NCBI GenBank assembly: GCA_023231425.1
Contig: JALNVI010000012.1
Location: 1-57,939, forward strand
Direction: 5' to 3'
DNA: 57,939 nt
DNA from: Desulforhopalus sp.
Lineage (GTDB): Bacteria; Desulfobacterota; Desulfobulbia; Desulfobulbales; Desulfocapsaceae
The notes under the pieces were generated by a model. That model saw nothing but the letters and a program-made list of their open reading frames with translations, was not told the origin of the DNA and made no database searches. Every line of letters begins with the position of its first letter. Position 1 is the stretch's first letter. Shown in pieces: positions 1 to 8,033 of the stretch. Both the position numbers and the translations under genes were made by a program.

Positions 1-123
1 ATAGAGATTAGCCACAGCCATCCCACAGGCGACAGCCATGACATAAACCAGTAAACTTCCTGGTTTTAACGGTGGTATTTTGGGAGAAGATTGATCTTTG
101 CTGTCATGTTGTTGAATCGTCAA
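1..123 (-). CDS. MFS transporter, N-terminal fragment (runs off left edge)
   Basis: Only the first 41 codons are in the window. A hydrophilic start of about 22 residues leads into a membrane segment ending in a motif of the form AVACGMAVANLY, which is typical of the first transmembrane helix of one group of major facilitator superfamily drug/sugar exporters (family knowledge). The start is taken as TTG at 123, because an in-frame TAA lies just upstream at 130-132 and an AGAGG Shine-Dalgarno sits 10 nt before it (134-138). No substrate can be inferred. It faces left, away from the rest of the window. The call rests on one helix, so an unrelated membrane protein remains possible. Confidence 0.5.
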   Translation of the reverse strand, partial: MTIQQHDSKDQSSPKIPPLKPGSLLVYVMAVACGMAVANLY

Positions 124-159
124 GTTGGTTTAACCTCTGTGCTGGATGGTAGATTTAAA

Positions 160-545
160 AATGCGTAAAATCAATATGTTACTTGGATGTAAGCTCTTTA
201 TCACGATACTTTTACTGGGGTGAATTGAACAGAATAGCGTTTACATTACGCATCTCTGCTCAACTCGCCATCTGATGTGCGCTGGCAGGTCGGAATATTT
301 CTGCAAAAGACCGGGTAGTGATGGGGGCTGGCGAGAGAATGATTTCAAGGAAAAAACATCCGGATCGCCAGGGGATTTGCAGACATGTCAGGGTGTAACT
401 CCCATCATGAGATCATCAAGTATTGCCGTGCAGACTCCGTTCAGCCCTTTTACAGGAGATGGGTTCGGAACATCAAAAAAGCGGAAAAAAGCAAACCCGG
501 GCAGCCAGTAGAACTGGTTGTCCGGGCAGGGGCTGCGGCATGCTG
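160..545. repeat. Direct repeat A: decayed duplicate of the pgpA 3' region
   Basis: This stretch aligns with 2137-2565 in the same orientation. Shared blocks include ATCTCTGCTCAAC, GGGATTTGCAGACAT-like and AGCAAACCCG-like segments, and the similarity covers both the end of pgpA and about 200 bp beyond it. The two copies bracket the Lrp-domain gene and the antiporter. Copy A lacks the 35-bp fragment of the dispersed repeat that copy B carries at 2323-2357. Similarity stops near 545, inside the pgpA coding sequence. The rest of 124-649 holds nothing else that I can identify. Confidence 0.75.
388..545 (-). pseudogene. pgpA C-terminal fragment (pseudogene)
   Basis: The minus-strand reading frame matches the C-terminal third of the intact PgpA encoded at 2354-2821: it keeps PDN, WLPGFAFFRFFDV, a PVK-L-G segment and the ILDDLMMG motif, each with substitutions, then stops early. 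Upstream of about 545 the frame continues into unrelated sequence, so the first two thirds of the gene, including the N-terminal catalytic motifs, are missing. It cannot encode an active phosphatase. It is best explained as the left-over end of a partial duplication. Confidence 0.7.
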
Positions 546-649
546 AGAGAGACCGACAGCTTAAGAAAACAATAAGGAACAGACCACGATTTAATATCGA
601 CTGCGATGTCCCGACCAATTCAGATCGTGATCCGTCCCCTGTTTACGCT

Positions 650-922
650 CTAATTAAGATCAAACATGGCCTCAAGGTCATGTCTGGAATATGCCTTGAA
701 TGCGAGCATGGTATCTGTTTTTTCAATGCCTTCTATATTCTGGAGGTCATTCGTTATTAATTTAGAAAGGGAGTCATTATCCTTAACTCTCGCAATAGCA
801 ACCAGGTCGTAACTGCCTGTTACAGAAAAAACTTCAGAAAACCCCTCAATGCCAGCTAATTGTTCAGCGACCTCATTGACCTTATTCCTTTGAATCTTCA
901 TTAAAATTATAGATGTGACCAT
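650..922 (-). CDS. Stand-alone Lrp/AsnC effector-binding (RAM) domain protein
   Basis: The 90-residue product corresponds to the ligand-binding half of Lrp/AsnC regulators without a helix-turn-helix. The order is a first beta strand (VTSIILMKIQ), a helix with VNEVAEQLAGI, the V-SVTGSYDLVAIARV core in which the Gly-Ser/Tyr-Asp turn is characteristic, then a helix and a final strand with TDTMLAFKAY. Such small proteins form dimers or octamers and sense amino acids or modulate full-length Lrp proteins (family knowledge); the ligand here is unknown. GGAGG stands 8 nt before the ATG. It lies between the pgpA direct repeats, next to the antiporter but with 221 bp between them. A full-length Lrp paralogue is encoded at 17980. 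Confidence 0.8.
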   Translation of the reverse strand: MVTSIILMKIQRNKVNEVAEQLAGIEGFSEVFSVTGSYDLVAIARVKDNDSLSKLITNDLQNIEGIEKTDTMLAFKAYSRHDLEAMFDLN

Positions 923-1143
923 GTTTTATTCCTCCATTAGATACGTAGATAAATTTTCACACATAACGCCCCGGTCTGTGGCTGGTGAAAGCGTAGACGT
1001 ATAGCCGGAATTTTTGTTCGACAGCAGTCGTTTGTCATGTCCCTGCGGCATGGGCTTCACGCTCGCTTTCATCGAGGCCAGTACCCCGGGATGCCCCGTC
1101 ACGACTCTCCTGCACCTGCTCTGCCTTGTTCGTCAGTTTCAGT

Positions 1144-2073
1144 TTATGGCCATAGCAGAAAAAGATAGCCGGCATAAAGAGCGATAAATATTGCCCCCTC
1201 ACCTCGGGAAAGCGTCTGGTTTGTCAGCGCGAACGGAAGGAGGAGAATACTCAAAAAAAGCATGACTAATCCGTCACGCATTCCTATATCTGACGCGTCG
1301 ATTGGCGAGACCAATGCGGTAACCCCCAAAATACAAAGGATGTTGAAGATGTTCGATCCCACAATGTTGCCAATGGCGATGTCGGACTGCCCGCGCAAGG
1401 CCGCGACGACACTTGTCGCCAGCTCGGGAAGGCTTGTCCCGGCTGCCACCACTGTCAGGCCGATCACCGCATCCGATACGCCCAGTGATTTCGCCAGGGA
1501 TGTCGCACCATCAATGAAAAGCCGCGAACCGACCAGCAAAATTCCCAGCCCTGCCATTATGACCAGTGAATCAATCCACCAGCTTTTCGACAGCAGCGGC
1601 GGAGCATCTATTGATGTTTCATCGCTGCTGTTCGAAACGTTCTTTCCTGAGCGGATCGCTGATACAAGGTAGAGGATAAGGCCGAGTAATAACCCGGCGC
1701 CTGTGAAGCGGGAGAAACCAGCGTAGAGGATACATCCGAAGGCAATGGCCGAACTCAGAATCATCACCGGGATGTCTCGCCTGATCACACTGAGATGAAT
1801 TTGGAGAGGTTGAATGAGTGCCGCTATCCCGAGAATGACTGCGATATTGAAAATATTGGAACCTACCACGTTGCCCAGAGCGATGTCTGCGTGACCACCA
1901 AGGGCTGAAGACAGGCTAACGCTGAGCTCAGGTGCACTTGTTCCGAAGGCAACTATGGTTAAACCTGCAATCAACGGAGAAATGCCGACCCTGGTTGCAA
2001 GGCTTGCGCTGCCTCTTACCAACCCTTCGGCACCGAAATAAAGAAGGGTTGCGCCTATGATGATGAATAGCAT
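1144..2073 (-). CDS. Calcium/sodium antiporter (CaCA family, YrbG-like)
   Basis: The 309-residue protein has the two alpha repeats of cation/Ca2+ exchangers: residues 34-82 contain GLTIVAFGTSAPELSVS and GNVVGSNIFN, and about 197-249 contain GLTVVAAGTSLPELATS and GNIVGSNIFN. The acidic residue in each PEL and the Asn in each GSNIFN form the ion site (family knowledge). About ten hydrophobic segments place it in the inner membrane, where it would expel Ca2+ in exchange for Na+ or H+. AGGA lies before the ATG. Directly after the stop, a second frame (1035-1143) stays open for about 35 codons of charged sequence, so a frameshift may have clipped a hydrophilic tail. Confidence 0.85.
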   Translation of the reverse strand: MLFIIIGATLLYFGAEGLVRGSASLATRVGISPLIAGLTIVAFGTSAPELSVSLSSALGGHADIALGNVVGSNIFNIAVILGIAALIQPLQIHLSVIRRDIPVMILSSAIAFGCILYAGFSRFTGAGLLLGLILYLVSAIRSGKNVSNSSDETSIDAPPLLSKSWWIDSLVIMAGLGILLVGSRLFIDGATSLAKSLGVSDAVIGLTVVAAGTSLPELATSVVAALRGQSDIAIGNIVGSNIFNILCILGVTALVSPIDASDIGMRDGLVMLFLSILLLPFALTNQTLSRGEGAIFIALYAGYLFLLWP

Positions 2074-2136
2074 GGAGGATTTTCCTGACGAAAAAATTAT
2101 TCTCTGGTTGCCTTATGGCTTTGGAACACAGAAAGT

Positions 2137-2565
2137 ATTAACAACGTAAAGTCAATACGTTAATATTACGACAATCTTACTGAATATTAAGTTGACCGGA
2201 TAACATTCATGTAACAAATCTCTGCTCAACTTGCCACCTGATTCGCGACGGCAGGCCAGGTATATTTCTGTAACAGGCCGGGGAGAGGGGATGGGTGGAT
2301 GGAAAGAGAGAATGTGACTTCAGGGTACCTTGAATAATCGCTCAGCTTCTTCGTTACAGGAAAAACTCTCCGGCACGCCAGAGGATTTGCAGACATATCA
2401 AGGCATAAATCCCCGCCATGACATCATCAAGCATGATGCCGAGACCGCCGTGCAGACAGCGATCCAGCCAGTTTACAGGAAACGGTTTCAGCACGTCAAA
2501 AAGGCGGAAAAGAGCAAACCCGAGCAGCCAGCAGAGCGGGTTGTCCGGGGCGGGGGCTGCGGTCA
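2137..2565. repeat. Direct repeat B: pgpA 3' end and flank
   Basis: This is the partner of repeat A (160-545) and covers the last part of the intact pgpA plus about 215 bp downstream. It differs from A mainly by point changes and by the extra segment at 2323-2357. The part outside pgpA (2074-2353) has no gene of its own. Confidence 0.75.
2323..2357 (+). mobile_element. Fragment of the dispersed MITE-like repeat (left end only)
   Basis: It starts with the terminal motif GGGTACCTTGAATAATCGC and continues with CTTCTTCGTTAC, as in the left end of full copies, then stops abruptly. The corresponding site in repeat A goes straight from TTTCA to AGGAAAAA, so it lacks these 35 bp. The pgpA stop codon (TAA, 2354-2356 on the minus strand) lies inside the fragment. 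Confidence 0.75.
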
Positions 2566-2821
2566 TGGTGATGAAAACGCCGAGAATCTCGTCAATAACG
2601 ATACAGCCGGGATCCGGGCGGTCAAGAATCTTCTCTGCTGAGCCGGCGGCAAGGCTCCCGAGGACAAAGACGGCGGCGATGATGGAGAGATAGACCGGCA
2701 TTTCAAGGCTGCGCATGAAATACCATGGCAAAAAGGCAAAGAGAGATCCCCAGGTCCCCGGGGCCTTTGGCAGCAGACCGCTGTAGAGGCCGGTGGCGAC
2801 AGCAACGATAAGCCGGGTCAC
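2354..2821 (-). CDS. pgpA: Phosphatidylglycerophosphatase A
   Basis: This 155-residue inner-membrane enzyme dephosphorylates phosphatidylglycerophosphate to phosphatidylglycerol, the last step of PG synthesis. Diagnostic parts are the N-terminal ATGLYSGLLPKAPGTWGS-like motif, DRPDPGCIVIDEILG with its acidic residues, LLGFALFRLFDVLKPFPV and LDDVMAG; three or four hydrophobic segments fit the family. It starts with GTG at 2821, and the GTGA overlap with the fmt stop implies translational coupling in def-fmt-pgpA. The last residues (FFL, then TAA) come from an inserted repeat fragment, so the native C-terminus may have been altered slightly. Confidence 0.92.
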   Translation of the reverse strand: MTRLIVAVATGLYSGLLPKAPGTWGSLFAFLPWYFMRSLEMPVYLSIIAAVFVLGSLAAGSAEKILDRPDPGCIVIDEILGVFITMTAAPAPDNPLCWLLGFALFRLFDVLKPFPVNWLDRCLHGGLGIMLDDVMAGIYALICLQILWRAGEFFL

Positions 2822-3777
2822 GCAGACTTCTCGGGCTGCAGACTGGTGCCTGCGGGCAGGTTGGCCCCGCGCAGCCAGTCGGTTGTTATCATCCGTTTTT
2901 TCCCTTCCGGTTGGATCTCGTTGATCTTCAGCGCATTGGTGGCGCAGGCGATAACAAGTCCCGCTTCATCGGCCTGGAGAACGGTCCCCGCTTCAACTCC
3001 GGGGTCGAGATAAACAACCTCAGGCTTGAACAGGCGCAGTCTTTTGCCATTGAAAAAGCAGTAGCCGGTCGGCCACGGGTCCAGCCCGCGGATGAGAGAT
3101 TCCAGCTTTACAGCATCCTGCTGCCAGTTGATCAGGCCGTCTTCCTTTTTCAGCATTGGTGCGTAGGTTGCGAGGGCTTTGTCCTGAGGGGTGGGGAGAA
3201 GAGTACCCTCTTTGAGGCCGCGGATAGCACGCAGCAGTGTGTCGCTGCCGAGGGCGGCGAGCTTGATGAACAGAGACCCTGCGGTTTCCCCGGGATCGGG
3301 AAGAATTCTGGCGCGACAGAGAATATCGCCGGTGTCCATCTCTTCGTCCAGCTGCATGATGGTTACGCCCACTTCGCTGTCATTGTTTATGATTGACTGT
3401 TGAATTGGCGCAGCACCACGATATTTCGGCAGCAGGGAACCATGGACGTTGATGCATCCCAGCGGCGGCAGTTCGAGCAATTTTTTTGGCAGCATGCGAC
3501 CATAGGCGGCAACGACAATAAGATCGGGCTGGTAGGAGGCGATCCCGTTCTGGAATTCCTCACTGCGAATGTCCATTGTTGGCTGGAGTACCGGAATATC
3601 CCTGGCTTTCGCGAGGATCTTCACCGGAGGCTCCTGCATCTTTTTACCACGCCCTTTCGCACGGTCAGGCTGGGTGACAACTGCCACCACCTTGTCAGGA
3701 CCGTCGAGCAGCGCCTGCAAAGAGACTTCAGCAAATTGGGGGGTGCCCATGAATATGATGCGCAGAGGTTCAGGCAT
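2818..3777 (-). CDS. fmt: Methionyl-tRNA formyltransferase
   Basis: The enzyme transfers the formyl group of 10-formyl-THF to Met-tRNAfMet for translation initiation. Its 319 residues match the family length. The N-terminal Rossmann part begins IIFMGTPQFAEVSLQALL, the catalytic region has INVHGSLLPKYRGAAPIQ (Asn and His of the active site) and VTIMQLDEEMDTGDIL, and the C-terminal OB-like domain begins around residue 210. It overlaps def by 8 bp upstream and pgpA by 4 bp downstream, so the three genes form one tight transcript. Pairing with deformylase is the usual def-fmt arrangement. Confidence 0.96.
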   Translation of the reverse strand: MPEPLRIIFMGTPQFAEVSLQALLDGPDKVVAVVTQPDRAKGRGKKMQEPPVKILAKARDIPVLQPTMDIRSEEFQNGIASYQPDLIVVAAYGRMLPKKLLELPPLGCINVHGSLLPKYRGAAPIQQSIINNDSEVGVTIMQLDEEMDTGDILCRARILPDPGETAGSLFIKLAALGSDTLLRAIRGLKEGTLLPTPQDKALATYAPMLKKEDGLINWQQDAVKLESLIRGLDPWPTGYCFFNGKRLRLFKPEVVYLDPGVEAGTVLQADEAGLVIACATNALKINEIQPEGKKRMITTDWLRGANLPAGTSLQPEKSA

Positions 3778-4288
3778 GTTGGTCCACCTTCATCCATTTT
3801 TTCACTTTCTTTTTGTAAAGATTTTGTTTGAGACGGCTGAGGTGATCAAGAAAAAGGACTCCGTTGATGTGATCAATTTCATGCTGCAGTACCACGGCAA
3901 AGCGGGCTTCAGTGGAGAGTTGAAGAACCTTGCCTTCAAGATCCTGATAGCGGACGGTGATTTTTTGGGCCCTTGTCACGTTGGCAAAGAGTTCGGGTAC
4001 AGAGAGACAGCCCTCTTCGTCAACCTGGCTGCCCTCGTGTTCAATGATCTCCGGGTTGATCAACGGCATGCAATCTTCTTCTTTCCCGCTCTGACGACTG
4101 TTATCCACCACGATCAATTTAAGAGATTTTCCCACTTGTGGGGCGGCAAGGCCTACACCCGGGGCATCCCACATGGTCTCAGCCATGTCTTCAACAAGTT
4201 TTTTCAGGCCGTCATCAAATTCCGTAATCGTACGGGTTTCTTCCCGGAGAACATGATCCGGGTATTCGTAAATTTTCAATTTTGTCAT
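3770..4288 (-). CDS. def: Peptide deformylase
   Basis: This metalloenzyme removes the N-formyl group from new proteins. All three signature motifs are present in the 172-residue product: GVGLAAPQVG at 44-53, EGCLSVP with the metal-ligand Cys94, and QHEIDH with His136, Glu137 and His140. AGAGAGGAAA precedes the ATG. It is the first gene of def-fmt-pgpA. Its start faces the hydantoinase gene across a 338-bp intergenic region that contains copy 1 of the dispersed repeat. The basic tail (KKKVKKWMKV) is longer than in some homologues but not unusual. Confidence 0.96.
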   Translation of the reverse strand: MTKLKIYEYPDHVLREETRTITEFDDGLKKLVEDMAETMWDAPGVGLAAPQVGKSLKLIVVDNSRQSGKEEDCMPLINPEIIEHEGSQVDEEGCLSVPELFANVTRAQKITVRYQDLEGKVLQLSTEARFAVVLQHEIDHINGVLFLDHLSRLKQNLYKKKVKKWMKVDQHA

Positions 4289-4453
4289 GATATTGTTTCC
4301 TCTCTACTTTGTGCGGTAATTGCCTGATAACAAATATAAGCACTACATACTACTTCCTGATGGTCAAACGGGCAAGTATATGGCCTGGATTTCCCAAATT
4401 ATCCGATGAACTGGCAGGGATGAAGTAGTACACTGTATATGCTTGTTAACAGA

Positions 4454-4612
4454 AGGGTACCTTGAATAATCGCCCATCTTCTTCATTACAGGCAAAAAAT
4501 TATCCTCCAACAAAGCGAGGAACGAGATGTCGAGATATCCAGGACATCCCTGCGGTAAATTTCCTTCTGTCTCGCGAATATGAACGAAATACAAGATGTT
4601 TCAAGATACCCG
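4454..4612 (+). mobile_element. Dispersed MITE-like repeat, copy 1 (core present, no 18-bp unit)
   Basis: The ends are GGGTACCTTGAATAATCGC and TTTCAAGATACCC, forming imperfect terminal inverted repeats. The core ACAAAGCGAGGAACGAGA is present, followed directly by the right half with no 18-bp tandem unit. It lies between the divergent def and hydantoinase genes and ends only 14 nt before the hydantoinase ATG, so it probably contains or displaces that gene's upstream region. Confidence 0.85.
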
Positions 4613-4626
4613 AAAGGGGGGTTATT

Positions 4627-6276
4627 ATGAAAACAGTGGGAATTGACGTCGGCGGCACTAACGCTGATGGTGTTTTACTTGAAGGGGAAAGCCTGCTTGC
4701 CAAGGCGAAAATCCCTGTTGATCACGACAACTTGAGCGGGGTTATTATTGCCCTGCTGGAAAAACTTCTCGGCGATAATGCAGGTCAGGTTGACCAGGTG
4801 CATCTCAGCTCAACCCTTTGTACCAACGCCATTGTTAATGGTGAGATGGACGAAGTGGGGATGCTGGTGCAGGCCGGACCGGGACTTAATCCGGAGTTTC
4901 TCGACTGCGGTGAGAATCTGGTCTTTCTTGATGGCGCCATAGATCATCGTGGTGGTTTGGTTAAATCGCCCTCGGCTGCGCTGGTGGATGCCGCTCTGGC
5001 CGATTTTTCGGCAAAAGGGCTGCAGTCGATTGGTGTGGTGACCAAATTTTCCCACCGTAACCCGCAGGTGGAGCAGGATCTCGCCCGTCAGGCAGCATCC
5101 TTTCCCCATGTCACCTGTGGTCACAACCTCTCCGGGCTTCCCAATTTTCCCCGGCGGGTCTATACGACCTGGATCAATGCTGGACTCAAGACCCGTTTTC
5201 AACAGTTTTCTGAAGCAATTCGCACAGGGGTGAAACGGCTTGGCATTACCGCGCCTCTCTCTGTACTGAAAGCTGACGGTGGCACCATTCCCCTCGAACG
5301 GGCGGAGGCGGTTCCCTGCGAGTCTGTTCTCTCCGGGCCTTCGGCAAGTGTGATGGGGGCGCTGGCGCTTACTCCTCGGGAAAAAGATTTCGTGGTGCTG
5401 GATATCGGGGGTACCACCACCGACATTGGTCTCTTTGCCGATGGTGTCCCGCTGATGGAGCCCTACGGGGTAACAATCATGGGACGGCCGACCCTCATTC
5501 GCGCACTCAACACCCGCAGTGTCGGGCTGGGGGGTGACAGTGAGGTGAAGTGGACAGAGGACGGATATGTGATCGGTCCGCAGCGCCACGGTGTTCCTGC
5601 AGCCTTCAGCAAAGGAAAAATCACTGGAGCGACCCCCTCTGATGCCATGGTGGTGCTTAATCGTATGGAAGGAAATCGAGAACGCGCTGCTGAGGCCCTG
5701 CGTCTTCTTCTCCCCAATAATCCGCCGGAAGAGACGGCCAGAGAGGTCCTGCTGAGTTTTGGGCAGAATATCAAGCGGGCTGTTGAGCAGATGGTGGAAG
5801 ATGTTTTTGCCCGTCCGGTATATACCGTCTCCGCGCTGCTTGAACGGCAGCGACTGGAACCGACGGAGATCATTGCCGTGGGCGGCCCCGCCGAGGCTCT
5901 GCGCAGCGAACTGGCGGCGGCTTTTGACCTGCCCTGTGAGGTTCCGTTAAATTACGAAGTGGCCAACGCCATAGGTGCTGCGCGAACCCGGCCGACACTC
6001 TCTGCTTCTCTCTATGCCAACAGCAGTGACGGTACGCTCTCCATCCCGGAGATCGGTCTGCACGAGGAGATTGGGCGCAGTTACGGCATGAAAGACGCCG
6101 AGGAAAGCCTTGCTGCGGCAATCCGTCATCTTGCGGCTCAGGCCGGTCTTGAGGGGGAACTCCCGCCGGTGGAATTTGTTGAACGGGAGGAGATGAATAC
6201 GGTACGCGGTTTCTCCGCCACCGGTAAGGTTATAGCTCTCAAGGCGCAGGTTAAGCCGGGGCTTGCAGGCGTGTGA
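4627..6276 (+). CDS. Hydantoinase/oxoprolinase family protein (HyuA-like)
   Basis: The family consists of ATP-dependent ring-opening enzymes with the ASKHA (actin-like) fold acting on hydantoins, 5-oxoproline or related amides, and includes acetone/acetophenone carboxylase subunits. The 549-residue product has phosphate 1 motif GIDVGGTNADG (5-15), a LSSTLCTNAIVNG segment (60-72), and the phosphate 2 motif VVLDIGGTTTDIGLF (256-270). The ATG at 4627 is chosen because AAGGGGGG lies just upstream and upstream codons are repeat DNA. No HyuB-type partner is adjacent; instead a deacetylase-family gene follows after 46 bp. The substrate cannot be told from sequence. Confidence 0.85.
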   Translation: MKTVGIDVGGTNADGVLLEGESLLAKAKIPVDHDNLSGVIIALLEKLLGDNAGQVDQVHLSSTLCTNAIVNGEMDEVGMLVQAGPGLNPEFLDCGENLVFLDGAIDHRGGLVKSPSAALVDAALADFSAKGLQSIGVVTKFSHRNPQVEQDLARQAASFPHVTCGHNLSGLPNFPRRVYTTWINAGLKTRFQQFSEAIRTGVKRLGITAPLSVLKADGGTIPLERAEAVPCESVLSGPSASVMGALALTPREKDFVVLDIGGTTTDIGLFADGVPLMEPYGVTIMGRPTLIRALNTRSVGLGGDSEVKWTEDGYVIGPQRHGVPAAFSKGKITGATPSDAMVVLNRMEGNRERAAEALRLLLPNNPPEETAREVLLSFGQNIKRAVEQMVEDVFARPVYTVSALLERQRLEPTEIIAVGGPAEALRSELAAAFDLPCEVPLNYEVANAIGAARTRPTLSASLYANSSDGTLSIPEIGLHEEIGRSYGMKDAEESLAAAIRHLAAQAGLEGELPPVEFVEREEMNTVRGFSATGKVIALKAQVKPGLAGV

Positions 6277-6322
6277 GGCGGGGGTGCCCCTCGTCTTTCC
6301 ATGAGAGAATCAAGGAGAAATT

Positions 6323-7645
6323 ATGACAAAATATATGCCTCGGGCCGTGCGCAAAACCGGTCTTATTCTGTTCCCTGCCTTTGACTGGTGTATTACTCCC
6401 AGTCACCCTGAGCGTGAGGAACGTCTGCTCTACACCCGCGACCAGATCGTTGAAGAGGGTCTGGAGGATGTGGACGGAATTGAGTTTTTTAATCCGGAGC
6501 TGGCGGAATACGCCGATATTGATAGGGTTCACCTCTGTGCGCCTTCTTCAAAAGCTCTGCTTACCGAGTCTCATCTGATCTCCGCTGGAGGGGCTATCCG
6601 GGCGGCGAAAGCAGTGATGGAGAAAGAGGTTGAGCGGGCCTTTGCAATTGTTCGCCCGCCGGGTCATCATGCCATGCAGACCGTCTTCGGGGACCGTGGG
6701 TTCTGTATTGCCAATATTGAGGCGATCATGGTGGAACATCTCCGCCGGCACTACGGTGTGCGCCGTATCGCCATCGTGGATACCGACTGTCACCACGGCG
6801 ACGGTACTCAGGATATATTCTACAACGATCCCGATTTGCTCTTCATCTCTCTGCATCAGGACGGTCGTACTCTCTATCCGGGTTCCGGCTTTCAAAATGA
6901 GGCAGGCGGGCCTGCCGCCCAGGGCTACACTATCAACCTGCCACTTCCTCCAGGTACTGGCGAGGAGGGGTTCAGTATGGTGACGGACCGGGTGGTGCTG
7001 CCTTTGCTGGACGCCTTCAAACCGGAGCTGGTGCTTAACTCCGCCGGGCAGGATAATCACTACTCCGATCCCCTCACCAATATGAATTTCACAGCCCAGG
7101 GGTATGCCCGTTTGAACAAGGCAATCAATCCGGATATCTGCGTGCTGGAGGGCGGGTATTCCATTGAGGGGGCGCTGCCCTACACCAACCTTGGTATTAT
7201 CCTTGCCATGGCTGGACTGGATACCAGCAATGTGCGCGAGCCAGACTACGATCCGCGGCGTTTTGTGCAGTCAGCGCTGATGAATGGGCAGATTGAGGGA
7301 ATCTGCCAGAATGCGCTTGATATCTTTGCCGCGCGTAAGAAATGGGACACGGGTGTCCGCCGTGGAGAGGAAGTGGTGGAGCGGAAGTCGATCTACTACG
7401 ACACCACCGGTTTTGGTGTCGACCAGGTGAGACACTATAAACTTTGCCCGGATTGCCCCGGATATACCGAGGTGGAAGCCAGCGGGGCAGGGGAGCTGAT
7501 GCATGGTTTCACCGTGCCTTTTAACGCCTGCAGTAAATGTCAGCAGGCGGCGAGGGATGCGTTTGCCCGGGCGGCAAAGGCTAAGGGACCCCGGGAGCAG
7601 GTTGTGCTGCAGGACCGGGTGGCTGATATCTACGAGACTGTCTGA
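6323..7645 (+). CDS. Histone deacetylase/acetylpolyamine amidohydrolase family hydrolase with C-terminal Cys4 extension
   Basis: This 440-residue protein belongs to the arginase/deacetylase fold. Catalytic features are intact: the RPPGHHA pair (His115, His116), zinc ligands Asp155 and His157 in DTDCHHGDG, Asp244 in SAGQDNH, and the GGY loop with Tyr279. It should hydrolyse an acetyl-amide or another amide; bacterial members act on acetoin-pathway proteins, acetylpolyamines or small amides. After residue 340 there is a roughly 100-residue extension with CPDC (375-378) and CSKC (403-406), resembling a zinc ribbon, which is unusual for the family. AAGGAG precedes the ATG. It is transcribed with the HyuA-like gene and followed by a terminator. 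Confidence 0.88.
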   Translation: MTKYMPRAVRKTGLILFPAFDWCITPSHPEREERLLYTRDQIVEEGLEDVDGIEFFNPELAEYADIDRVHLCAPSSKALLTESHLISAGGAIRAAKAVMEKEVERAFAIVRPPGHHAMQTVFGDRGFCIANIEAIMVEHLRRHYGVRRIAIVDTDCHHGDGTQDIFYNDPDLLFISLHQDGRTLYPGSGFQNEAGGPAAQGYTINLPLPPGTGEEGFSMVTDRVVLPLLDAFKPELVLNSAGQDNHYSDPLTNMNFTAQGYARLNKAINPDICVLEGGYSIEGALPYTNLGIILAMAGLDTSNVREPDYDPRRFVQSALMNGQIEGICQNALDIFAARKKWDTGVRRGEEVVERKSIYYDTTGFGVDQVRHYKLCPDCPGYTEVEASGAGELMHGFTVPFNACSKCQQAARDAFARAAKAKGPREQVVLQDRVADIYETV

Positions 7646-7672
7646 CATCAGGTTCGTTTTTCCTGAAAAAAA

Positions 7673-7706
7673 GCCCCGTATCGTCTTGTGCGATGCGGGG
7701 CTTTTC
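7673..7706 (+). terminator. Rho-independent terminator after the deacetylase gene
   Basis: Stem GCCCCGTATCG / CGATGCGGGGC (one G-T wobble) with a 7-nt loop, followed by TTTTC. The A-run before the stem could also serve the convergent RND operon. Confidence 0.8.
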
Positions 7707-7759
7707 TGGTTTGTAAATCTAAAAGCCTGAAGAGCGAACTTTTAGATAATGTTGCAAAA

Positions 7760-7930
7760 AAACATTGAATACTCGCCCCTCTCCTTTGTTACAGGAGAAA
7801 ATTTATCCTTCGACAAAGCGAGGAACGAGACGTCGAGGTAAGCGCTGGACTTCGATATCAATCATGGCTGTAATAAATTTCTTCCTGTGCCTCGAATCTG
7901 GGCGAAAGGCTGGTTATGCACAAGGTACCA
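7760..7930 (+). mobile_element. Dispersed MITE-like repeat, copy 2 (one 18-bp unit)
   Basis: The left end is worn (ACATTGAATACTCGCC). The core GACAAAGCGAGGAACGAGAC is intact, followed by one unit (GTAAGCGCTGGACTTC), the GTAATAAATTTC segment and the right end CAAGGTACC. It lies between convergent genes. The rest of 7706-8033 shows no gene that I can support. Confidence 0.8.
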
Positions 7931-8033
7931 GAAGAAATTTAGTACTCCTGTGCCCGCTCTTTTCTGCTTTCAGGCGTCCGCTCCGTGGTGCTTCGGCAGG
8001 CTGCTCAATACATTTTCAATGCGTCTGGCCTGA

